Of a stretch of DNA of 64,000 bases, positions 1 to 34,700 are shown piece by piece. The translations under genes and the position numbers were made by a program. Under the pieces are notes generated by a model, which made no database searches, was not told the DNA's origin, and was given only the letters and a program-made list of their open reading frames with translations. Source of the DNA: Aquila chrysaetos chrysaetos (taxonomy: Eukaryota > Chordata > Aves > Accipitriformes > Accipitridae); assembly GCF_900496995.4 (NCBI RefSeq), contig NC_044027.1, forward strand, positions 14,780,743 to 14,844,742, given 5' to 3'. Position 1 is the first letter of the stretch, and every line of letters starts with the position of its first letter.

Positions 1-314
1 ACGGTCAGTGTGGGGGTGCCGGGGGGATGCCCCTGCCCTGGCGGGATGCTTGCGTTCCTTGGGGTGTGAACCCAGTCCCCACGGTGCCCTGGATGTCATC
101 CCTTTGGGGCTGCAAGTCTTTCTTGTTCTGGAGGAGGGTTGTTCCCAGGCTCAGCTCACTGCCAAGCTTGGTTGCTTTTGTCTCGCTGCCCCAGTATCTT
201 GAGGCCCCAGGCAGGGGCTGGGAAGATGTGGGAGCTGGGGTTTGAATCCCCATCGCAACCTGGGGCGCACGGGCACCCCGGCACCCTCAGACCCGTTCCC
301 CTCTCTTCCTGCAG
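1..314 (+). other. HMCN2: HMCN2 intron (3' part)
   Basis: This stretch precedes the first recognisable HMCN2 exon. It ends in a pyrimidine tract and an AG acceptor at 313-314. I see no EGF or immunoglobulin-like coding segment here. Short open frames on both strands look like chance products of GC-rich sequence. Confidence 0.6.
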
Positions 315-441
315 ACATGGACGAGTGCACGGAGGGCACAATCCAGTGTGGCTCGAACCAGATGTGCTTCAACACCCGTGGAGGCGCCCGCTGCGTGGAT
401 GCGCCATGCCCGGCCGGGTACCGGAGGGGCTCCAGCCCCGG
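315..441 (+). CDS. HMCN2: HMCN2 penultimate exon: calcium-binding EGF domain
   Basis: The acceptor is CTTCCTGCAG (ends 314) and the donor is GTGAGT at 442. The exon enters in phase 1, as EGF-domain exons usually do, and exits in phase 2. It encodes a DMDEC calcium-binding start followed by cysteines in EGF spacing (IQC, MC, RC, APC). The aromatic residue usual in the C-x-N-x4-F/Y-x-C signature is Ala here (codon GCC). Confidence 0.88.
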
Positions 442-906
442 GTGAGTCACGCTGCGGGGCCGGGGGTGCCCACCTCGCACTCCTCATGGGACCGTGGACC
501 GAGGTGTCCCGGCCGCTCCTGACACTCTGTCGCATCCCGCATCCCCCGCCTGCTCTCGTGCAGGGTGTGTGTCGGTCGCTGCACCCCAGACTGTGGCTCG
601 GCTGGCCCCCCCACTCTGCGGTACCAGCTGCTCACCCTGCCCCTCGGCATCGCTGCCGGCCGCGACGTGGTACACCTCGCCCCGGGCGCTGCCCTCCGCC
701 ACCGCCCCGTCTTCACGCTGCTGGAGCCGGAGCCTGGCAGCCCCTTCGTCCTCCGCACCGAGCGGGGCCGCGGCATCATCTCCACCCTGCGCCCGCTGCG
801 GGACCCCGGCACCCACCGCCTCAAGGTGCAGGCGCTGGCCCCGGGTGGGCAGCGGGCTCCCAGCATCTTCCTCCTTCTCATCTCCATCTCGCCTTACCCC
901 TACTGA
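315..906 (+). CDS. HMCN2: Hemicentin-2, last two coding exons (5'-partial)
   Basis: Seen: exons 315-441 and 564-906 join in frame through a phase 2 intron and encode about 155 residues ending in SPYPY-stop (TGA 904-906). The first exon carries a calcium-binding EGF motif (DMDEC, then further cysteines). The second carries the C-terminal fibulin-type module with hemicentin signatures such as [20 protein letters not shown] and the [10 protein letters not shown] tail. Known: hemicentins are giant secreted extracellular-matrix proteins (VWA, many Ig domains, EGF repeats, fibulin module) that act in basement-membrane linkage. Inference: it is HMCN2 rather than HMCN1 because ASS1 and FUBP3 lie downstream in the same orientation, as on human 9q34. 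All upstream exons lie outside the window. HMCN1 is the only serious alternative. Confidence 0.9.
564..906 (+). CDS. HMCN2: HMCN2 terminal coding exon: fibulin-type C-terminal module
   Basis: The acceptor is CTCGTGCAG (ends 563). The exon completes a Gly codon, then encodes VCVGRC and a roughly 100-residue module of alternating hydrophobic strands ending in PYPY. The stop is TGA at 904-906. This module closes fibulins and hemicentins and is extracellular. Confidence 0.9.
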
Positions 907-1455
907 CACAGCCAAGGGACAGGAGGGGACGTGGGGTCATATCTCCTCCTGTCCCTCACCGCCGCACCAGTGGGGGAACGTGGCTCAGGGAGAGCTGAGC
1001 TTGCACCATTCCTCTCCCCCCCCGGACCCCCCTTCCCCCCCCCCCCAGCAGCCCCTGCCTGCATTGCCTTCACCCGGGGCCAGACCCTGACTCAGCAAGG
1101 TCCTGGGCATCACGAGATGTCCCGCCAGCCTCTCGCAATCAGGTTTTGTTGCAACCCCGCAATTCGCACCGGCAGCCCTGGAGCAAACACAGCTCTTGAT
1201 GGCCTTGGCCGCAATTAGCCCCCGGGTTAGGTGCGGGGGGATGAGCAGCGGGACAGCAGCCAGTGAGGGCCCCACCGGGGTGCAGGGTGTGATCCCCCAG
1301 GCTGGGGAGGGCGCGGGGCACCCTGGCATTTATCACATATTAAATTGAAATAGCCTTGTGTTCAATTTTTTTTTTTTTTTTTAATCCACTCGGTTTCTGT
1401 GCATACTTATTTATTTATGGTCTTGTTCCAAATAAAGGTGTTTTGTGGCTAAATA
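907..1455 (+). other. HMCN2: HMCN2 3' untranslated region
   Basis: The region runs from the stop codon to just past a canonical poly(A) signal. It holds C-rich runs around 1016-1047 and a T17 run at 1366-1382, followed by AT-rich ATTTATTTATGG sequence shortly before the signal. No coding potential was recognised. The end is approximate. Confidence 0.7.
1431..1436 (+). terminator. HMCN2: Poly(A) signal AATAAA of HMCN2
   Basis: Canonical AATAAA, followed immediately by a G/T-rich element (GGTGTTTTGTGG) that fits a downstream cleavage-stimulation site. Cleavage probably falls near 1445-1460. Confidence 0.75.
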
Positions 1456-2230
1456 TCAGCCGTGCCTGAAGAAAGCCGCTTCCTTCAGTGTGCGGGAGGG
1501 GGCTGCCCCAGCAGCAGCCCTGACTTCCCAGAGCTTTAGGCATCTCTCTGCATGGCCTTGGACCATAGAAGGGAGATTGTCTGGATGTGGCAACGCCGGA
1601 GGGCCAATGTTCGGCACCTGAAGGTCCAATCCTGCCCCAGCGTCAGGTCCCTCGGTCAGCAAGAACAGGATGCGGCCTCTCTGCATATGGTGTAGGTGGA
1701 GGCTTTTCCCAAAAAGCCATTTCAGTCCTATTCCACAGCGCTGGCTGGAGGGGCCGGGGGTGCTGGCCCCGAGGACCTGAGCCCGCGCGTCCCCAGGTTT
1801 GGGCTGTCGGCTCTGGTTGTGGCTGCGCACCCAGGTGAGGGTGCCGCGGTTGGAGCCCATCACCGGAGCTTGCTCTTTACTGCAAAGATGTAGGAGCACT
1901 GAGACACCCCCAAAAGGCTCTGTCCTTTGGATTAGGGGTTTCCCGTCCCCCAAGGCCAGGTCTGTGGCTGCTCTGGTGTCCCCTGGGCACATGCGAAGAG
2001 AAAAGGTGGTTTTCCCCCATCCCCTCCTGCCCACCCGGGCTCCCCGGGGGGGGGCGGCAGCTCCCAACTTCCAGCTTTGCCATCTCCTGGGGTTTCAAAT
2101 AAATTCAACCTTCCCCTGTCACGCTGGGCCGGGCAGCAAAGCGGGGTAATCACAAAGCAGCCAGGCACCGGCTCCCCGCTGCCCCCCTCCCCATTTTCCC
2201 ACCCCTCAGGGCAGGTGGCTCTGTGGGATT

Positions 2231-2245
2231 CCCCCCCCCCCCCCC
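2231..2245. repeat. C15 homopolymer run
   Basis: An uninterrupted C tract about 290 bp upstream of the ASS1 TATA box. The complementary strand is a G15 run with quadruplex potential. Confidence 0.9.
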
Positions 2246-2392
2246 GGGTGTGGGGGCACCCCTTGGTGCTCCGTGGAGACCGACGAGGAGGACAGGAGTG
2301 GGGGGACACGGGTGGGTGACGGCACCTAGCGCAGCGGTGCAGCGGGCTCTGGCCGGGCACACTCTCCATCCCTGCTTGGGGTGCGAGCTGCT

Positions 2393-2409
2393 CCCCCCCC
2401 CCCCCCCCC
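2393..2409. repeat. C17 homopolymer run
   Basis: An uninterrupted C tract about 110 bp upstream of the ASS1 TATA box. Length may be inexact in any assembly because such runs are sequencing-error prone. Confidence 0.85.
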
Positions 2410-2518
2410 GTTTTCTGCCCGTGAGCCCTGCGGGCAGGGTGAGGGCAGGACCTCGCCCGGGGGACGGTGCCCACGGAGGGGACAGTCCTGCGGCAGCTCC
2501 GCCTGCCCACGCCCCGGC

Positions 2519-2548
2519 TATAAGGGAGGAGGAGGAGGAGGAGGAGGA
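2519..2548 (+). promoter_or_regulatory. ASS1: Probable ASS1 core promoter (TATAAGGG followed by GGA repeats)
   Basis: TATAAGGG at 2519-2526 follows GC-box-like sequence (GCCCCGGC) and runs into a (GGA)n tract. About 30 bp downstream lies a short G/C-rich segment that ends in a good splice donor at 2594. Known: the human ASS1 promoter also has a TATA motif and GC boxes. Inference: transcription starts near 2549. Confidence 0.65.
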
Positions 2549-2593
2549 TGCTCCAGGCACCGGACCGCAGCGCTGAGGGCAGCCAGGGAGTGG
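2549..2593 (+). other. ASS1: Probable ASS1 non-coding exon 1
   Basis: The segment between the inferred start site and the consensus donor GTGAGT at 2594. It contains no start codon in frame with ASS1. The 5' end is estimated from the TATA box only. It would be spliced to 4826 or directly to 5611. Confidence 0.55.
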
Positions 2594-2613
2594 GTGAGTG
2601 TGGACATGGCATT

Positions 2614-2636
2614 GGGGGGGGGGGGGGGGGGGGGGG
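2614..2636. repeat. G23 homopolymer run
   Basis: A pure G run beginning 20 bp inside the first ASS1 intron, directly after the exon 1 donor. It would be G-rich in the nascent transcript. Confidence 0.88.
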
Positions 2637-4825
2637 AGGGGAAAGGGTGGCCTTTGCCTTCGAGGACTTGTCCCCTCTGTCCCTGGCTGTCCCCTTTCCA
2701 CCCACCCGTGGGTGTCCCTCACCCCTGGGTGCTGGAGAAGGGCTTGCTGGTCCCTGCAGGAGCGGGGCGGTGGGGTCCCGGTCCCTTCCCAGCGCTGGGA
2801 GGTGCAGGCTGTAGTCAAGCCCTTTCTAGCTCGGTTTTGGGGTGGGGGGTTCTAACTGAGTCCCATCTCCCTGAGGCGTCCCCTTGGGCACCCCCAGGGA
2901 GGGGAGCTGGGACCTCGGCCAGCACCACCCCGTGCCCTCCCTGCTCTGCTCTGGGCTTGCTGAGAGGCAGGATGGGACCCCCACGGGATGGAGAAGCAGT
3001 GCTGAGGCAAACCCCAGCACCAGTAAGCCCATTCCCCACATGCCTCTGCTGCAGGAACCCCTGGGGAACCTGTCCGTGCTGCCTGCCCCATCCCGACCCG
3101 CAGGCAGCACTCGCCGGAGCAGACGTTGTTCTTCCAGCCTGGCTGGCGACCGTGGTTCCCCTCCTTACCAAAGTTTCAAGCTTTTTATTCTCCCCCCCCC
3201 CCCCCCTTTTTTTTCCTTGGTTTTAAAAACAAAAGCACAATGTTCCTGCGGAGCAGAGCAGCCGGAGTTGCTCTGGTAAAAACCCTGCCCCAATTCACGG
3301 AAATTGCTACAGAATAATAATCAGGGCTGAGAAAGTCTCGCCACATTCCCCTTCGCTGAGCTTTATTTGCTCTGATTTATTACCACCTCACGCCAAAACT
3401 TCGGGGCTCTCCCTTCCTGGGCAGGCAGGCTTGGCACGAGCCCCGTTTCCGGAGCTGGAAATGCCGGTGGCTCCGCACCGTTCCCGGGGTGCAGGATGGA
3501 ACCTCAGGGCAAGGTGGTGGCCCAGGTCCCTTGGGCATCGCGTGGGCAGCGTAACGTGTCTGAGCAGGCAAAAGTTGGAGACGTTTCCTCTAACCTGCCT
3601 CTGTGCCACTCGTGAAGCGAGCGCGCCCGGTCTCAGAGGTGCTTAGTCAGGCTGGCAGCCGCGACAGCGATGCTGGCGGCCGCAGCGGGGATGGGTTTTG
3701 GGTGTAAAGGAGGGAATTCGCCCAGCAAGGAGCCGCAGGTGCAGCGTCATGCTTGGGCTGGGTCTTTTCGGGAACTGCGACTGCCTTCCTGTAAATGCCC
3801 GGGTAAGGAAGGGAACGGCTGAGCCTCCCCGGGCGGGGGCCCAGCTCAGCGCACCCGTGGGGCCCTGAGGGTAGGGAAACACTGGTTGCACAAGCCTGGG
3901 CGCTGGGTGCTGCCCGCACCGCCCGCGCAGGCAGCCTGACGGGTGCAGGCAGGCTCAGGGAACCGAATCGTGGTTACGGGGCTGCCAGACCCCTTTGCTC
4001 TTCAGTGAGAAACCGGCAGCGGCAGGCCAGATCCTGCACCTGGGCCGGCTCCAAGCCATGCCCCGTGGGTCACCGGCCCCACACCGCGCTGGCGGGACCG
4101 GGGTGCCGAGGCACACCCCGGCGTAACCGCATCCCGCCGTGGAAGGTGCTGGGTGGGCCAGCCTGGAGGAGCTCGGCACAGCACCTTCCCCCCCCGGCAA
4201 AAACAGGAGCGGGATTGCGCTGACTTGGCAGCAGCAGCGTGAAAGTTGCTCAGGACAGGATTTGGCCGGCTCTGCTGTCCGCCTTCCCCGGCCAAGGGTC
4301 AGCTGGCATCGCCTCTTCGTGAGGCCCTGGGATTCACAGCCCCGCTCGGGGACTGCCGGGACACCCCGAGACCCTTCCCGCAGCGGGACCCCCATCCCTC
4401 CCCCTGAGCTCCGGGATGCCGCGTCCTTCACCGTCTCCTGTCGCTGGCAGAAGACCTCGATAACCTTGGCCGAAGGGGGAGAGGCACCGAATCCCCACAT
4501 AGGCGTTTCGTGCCGGCTGGAAACACGGGGCAGCATAATTAGGACAAATGCCCAATAAGCATTAATTAGACTTGGGGTTGGGCTGGGCTCTGGGGGATGC
4601 TGCCGAGCACCCCAGCCCTGCAGTGATCGCACACCCAGCGGTGCTGGCGGGCGCTTGGGGCACAGCCGGTGGGTGGCCGTGCCTGTCTGCCGCCGCAGCT
4701 CCTCCGCACCGGCCCTGGCGTAGGGCCGCGACGAGCCGGGTCGTGCCCGGGCAAGGCATCGGGCTGCGTCTCCGCCACAGCCGGGTGGGTGCCTGTGTCT
4801 GAGTCCCGGACCCTCGGCATTGCAG
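2637..4825 (+). other. ASS1: ASS1 leader intron, first part
   Basis: GC-rich intronic sequence with a C/T run at 3191-3216. A modest AT-rich patch at 3300-3390 and a short AT-rich segment at 4535-4572 (CATAATTAGGAC, AATAAGCATTAATTAGAC) are the only departures from the background. No coding exon was recognised. Confidence 0.6.
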
Positions 4826-4890
4826 GGTGCTGGCAGAAAGCGGAGCAGGCTGCGCCAGGGTTGCCAGAGCGAGAGCTGCGTGGAGCAAAG
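4826..4890 (+). other. ASS1: Candidate alternative ASS1 non-coding exon 2
   Basis: A 65-bp segment bounded by a plausible acceptor (GGCATTGCAG, ends 4825) and a strong donor (AAG then GTAAGA at 4891). It has no ATG. Known: primate ASS1 has an alternatively spliced untranslated exon 2 in this position relative to the start-codon exon. That this is its counterpart is inference. Confidence 0.45.
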
Positions 4891-5610
4891 GTAAGAGCGA
4901 AGCGGCTCTGATGGCTGCCCCGGTCTCCTCCATCACTTGGCTGCCGCAGGGTGCACCGGCCGGCAGGCGGGCAGGGTGCCCTCCGTGGCTGGGAGCCGCA
5001 GCCCTGACGTGGCCATGGTGCCACGGCTTTTCCTGCGGCCCCCCCAGCCCTCCCCTTTGCTCCTTGCAGCCCTGGGAGGGCTCTTGGTCCAATTGATCCC
5101 TCCTGATGTGGTGGCAAGTCCCCTGTTCCCAGACAAGCTCGCTGTTCCCAGCCTGGAGCTCCCGGCAGAAGAGGGGGATCAGCCAGACCTGGGCTAAGCA
5201 CGGCCCGGCTTTGTGTGCTGCCCACGGCCCTGGTCCCACGGGAGCACCCAGCACCTGATGGCAGCATCTCTCGCTGCCCATGAATGAGAGCAGCATTGGG
5301 AGCCTGTGTTTTAAGCGGAGAGCTTGTCCCGGTACCGGCAGCTCCACCACATGCTCCTTTACCGACTCAACCGCTACCGGCCCTGAGTGTTTAGTTTGCC
5401 GTGAGCTTTGCTTCTTGCCTCCTGGTTATTCATTCCCTGGATGATGTTTGTGTTGCCTAGAATGCTCCAGCACCCGCCTGGACCGTGACGGCCCCGCGGC
5501 CAGTTCAGGGACACGGGGGAGGGTTTCACGGCTGATGGCTGCAGCATCCCTGCGCTCAGCAAGGGCAGGGGCTGGGGCCGTCGTGAATCCCTTTTCCTTT
5601 GCTTTGTCAG
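4891..5610 (+). other. ASS1: ASS1 leader intron, last part
   Basis: GC-rich intron ending in a clear pyrimidine tract and the acceptor GCTTTGTCAG at 5601-5610, four bases before the start codon. Nothing else was recognised. Confidence 0.6.
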
Positions 5611-5614
5611 CGCC

Positions 5615-31527
<25,913 letters not shown>

Positions 31528-31745
31528 CAATCAATTGCACGCGAGCCTCCTGCTCCCCTTTCTAATTTCTCTAAGAACTAGCACTAATTGTGGTGGTAAT
31601 TTGTAATTGTAACTCGTCTCCCCAGAGTCACGGCGGAGGTGATGGCTTTGTTACGGCCGGCAAGTGAAATGCAATCATTAAAAAAAGGTGGTCGGCCAGA
31701 GGAGAAGTGGGGAAAGAAATAAAAACCCAGCCACGCGCTGGGTCT
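31528..31745 (+). other. ASS1: ASS1 3' untranslated region
   Basis: A short 3'UTR of about 200 bp ending near the poly(A) signal. It is AT-rich. The exact cleavage site is not determined. Confidence 0.7.
31718..31723 (+). terminator. ASS1: Poly(A) signal AATAAA of ASS1
   Basis: Canonical AATAAA about 190 bp after the stop, with a T/G-rich downstream element (TTGTTTGTTTGCTC, near 31778-31791). Confidence 0.75.
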
Positions 31746-34700
31746 GCTCATTGAGAGCCGGGCTTTATTCCTGCCTTGTTTGTTTGCTCTTCTGGCCCAG
31801 CGCTTCCCCAAGCCGGGCTTTGTGAAATTTGTAATGGATTAAGTGCCTCTGAAGGACGTGGGGGGGTTTGTCGGTACCTTGCTGTGAAGGTGGGGAGCGG
31901 AGGACATCACTCCGCACAGCGCTGGTCCGGAGGGGCGAGCTGGGTGGTGGGGATGGGTTAAGAGGATTTGATCCTTTCTCTTTTGTCTTCATTTTAGTGC
32001 GTTTTAAGAGCAGACTTGGGGTTTGTTGAAAAGGAAAAAACAGGGGAAATATCCTCTGATGATGTTGCGGGAGGCGAGGAGGAGAGGAGTGCTTGCTCCA
32101 GGCTGGGCAGCGGGTTTTTCTGCCATGGTGCCTGGGCGAGTTGCGAGTCCCTCCGTCCCCGGGGGCTCAGGCTGCAGCGCTCGGCCGGGATGCAGGGACG
32201 GCTCGGTGAGGGAGACCTGCTCTGAAACTCCAGTGGAAGCAGGAGGAAGGAAAGAAAACGCTTTCTAACCTATGCAAACACCTGGGTTCCGCTGCTGCTC
32301 CGCACCGCCAAGGATGGGGAAGGACCCTGTTTGGGGTGTCCCCGTGGGGGGTGTCCCCAGGTCAGGAGCAGAGATGCTCTCTGGGGCTGGGAGCGATGCA
32401 CTCGCCGTGCCGCATCCTGCGGTGCCCGGCACAGCCACGGGGCACCGGTCAGCCCCATCCTGGCAGCCTGGACTTGCCATTTTCCCACCCATCTGGGGAG
32501 CAAAAGCAGAGCTGCCACCACCAAGGAGAACATTTTTGCAGCCCGCGAGGGGACAGCCAGGCCCGGTGGCTGTTTGGGGACATCCAGGCATGTCCTGCCC
32601 ACCCTGCTGCCGAGCCGGCAAGCATGACAAGTTCTGACATCACAGCTGGGAAAATAACATGTTATTTTCCCAGCTTGGATGTGACTTTCCCTGCTATTAC
32701 TGGCAGCGACCATCTTGGGAGGAGAAAGCAGCGGCGGGCTGTCAGGCGGGGGGAGAGAAATGGTTTTCTGGGCTGGTAGAGCCTGTCCGACCCCCGTGGG
32801 GTGTGGGGAGGGGGATGCTGTGCGGGACCGCCGCGTTCCCTACATCCCATTGCTTTCAGCAGCAAGTCCGTGCTGAAAGTGCAGCTTCATATGGGGGTCC
32901 TGCGTGAGCAGCGTCCCGGAGCCCCGCAGCGGTGGTGGCGGTCAGCGGGGGGGTGCTGCGGAGCCCACCCCCGCGTGGGTGCCCGGCATCGAGCAAGCCC
33001 CGTTCCTCCCACAGCAGCCCCCTCCCAGATGGGAGAAAGGGCTTGAAACCTCATCAGGAGCCATCTCCTGGGGGGATCATCCAAAAAGCAAGATGGGAAC
33101 AGAGCTGCTGCTCTCCTGCACGCTGGGGAAGGGTGCTGAGCTGGCCCATGGGACAACAGGCAGCCCTGTAAGCTGTGTTACCTCCCCTGCCCGTCCTTGG
33201 CAGCTACATGGCTTGACGATGACAGAAGTCTCCACCGGCAAAGTGGAGTTTGAAAGAACTTGGTGCAACAAGGAGTTGATGACTTTTCGGGGGGGGGGGG
33301 GAAAAACGAAAAACAAGTGTCACAGCAGAAGCTTCCTGTGCCCCAATGCTTGAGAAATGCTGGACGTGCTCCGGGAGGGCTCATCGGACCAGCTGGGCCA
33401 CCTCTCCCCAGGGTGCTTAAATCATCAGCTGGAAAAAGCCATTTAAATCCAAGGCCTCGAATCTCCTCCAGCACTCACGCTGCAGCACTTCGGAGCCTGG
33501 ACCCGAGGGTGCCGCGGTTGCCCGCGCCTCGCTGCACCCGCTGGGATGCACGACGAGGTTTTCGGCTGAGGTTAGAGGATGCTGCGTACCACGGCAGCTC
33601 CAGCTCCTCAGGCAGCGCAGGGTTGCTCTTGGAGGCGGTGGTGGACGTGGCTGCGGTCAGCCTTGGAGGAGCAGCACGTGTTGGCTTCCAGCTGCTGCAT
33701 CCGAATGGGCTGAAAGCGCATGGTGCTGGTAAAGCAGAGCTCAGTGTATTCGAAAAGCCAAGTCAAACCCAGTGTGAGTCTTGCAGGAGGGAAAAAAAAT
33801 CTTGAAAATCGTGGGACCGCAGGATAGCGGAGACCTAGCAAGTGCCTGCCCTTTCCCCTTGGTGCAGCTATTGGTGGCTGCAGCGATAGGATGCTGTGAG
33901 TCAAACACCACATTTAATTACTTTACTACTTTAGTTACCATCAGCCCTTCCAGTTCCCATCATTTGGTGGCTTCTCATTGCCCCCATTACAGTTTCCCAG
34001 CATCCTTCCACCCCTGGTGCATCTCAGGGAGGTATTTCAGGGGCTGGGGCTGCCAGCCTCACATCGCAGCAGGAGGGAAGAGCAGTGGGCGAGCGGCATG
34101 GTGTGAGCAGTTCCTGAACCACCTGGTAACTCCCCGGCAGAGGCATTTTGGGAATAACTTTTTGGGCTTTTAAGGTGGCAGGCTTGTTTCTGCAACACCC
34201 ACTTGACTGTAAGGGCGGAGAGTGTGGGCTGGGGGCTCCCCATCCCCAGGGCAGAGCTGGGAAGAGCGTGGAGGGACCGCGGGAAGGGACCTGGGTCACT
34301 GCTGGGCTTCGAAGCTCTTCTGCGCATCCCCCCGCAGCATCGCCCATCACTTGAGCTCCAGCCTGCTCCAAGGCAGCCCCTTGCCACCCTGGGGCTGGGG
34401 GGTCCCTGGGGATGCCCTTGGGAAGCTGCATCCCCTCTTTGCACCGAGGGCCGTGCCGTGGGGCTGCTCTGCCGCCCTGCCAGGCTCCAGGGAAGGGCTT
34501 GTCCGGGGTCATTGCAATCGATATCTCATCTGCAGGCTCTCCTAGCGGAAGTGATGGTATATTGGAACATGGTAATGGGTCTTGTCTAGTGGAAAAGGCT
34601 AATCTTCCCCAGCTGTACAGGATCTCCGCAGGTGTCCTCCGGCTCTCCCGGCTGCCACCAGCCCTGCAGCCAGCCAAGGAGCAGACACACTTCTTTAAAG

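Larger units (their letters stand above)
1456..2518. other. HMCN2-ASS1 intergenic gap and ASS1 upstream region
   Basis: About 1.1 kb without a recognised gene. It holds long C runs at 2231-2245 and 2393-2409 and GC-box-like sequence towards the right end, and it probably contains the proximal regulatory DNA of ASS1. Long open frames on the minus strand come from C/G-rich sequence and have no recognisable domains. Confidence 0.6.

Noticed and set aside
315..906. HMCN2 exons as a fibulin gene (FBLN1/2) or HMCN1
   Set aside because: The C-terminal PYPY-type ending and the position upstream of ASS1 in the human 9q34 order favour HMCN2.
32644..32675. The palindrome as a microRNA precursor
   Set aside because: There is no loop between the arms, and pairing outside the 32 bp is weak; a pre-miRNA needs a terminal loop and a longer imperfect stem.
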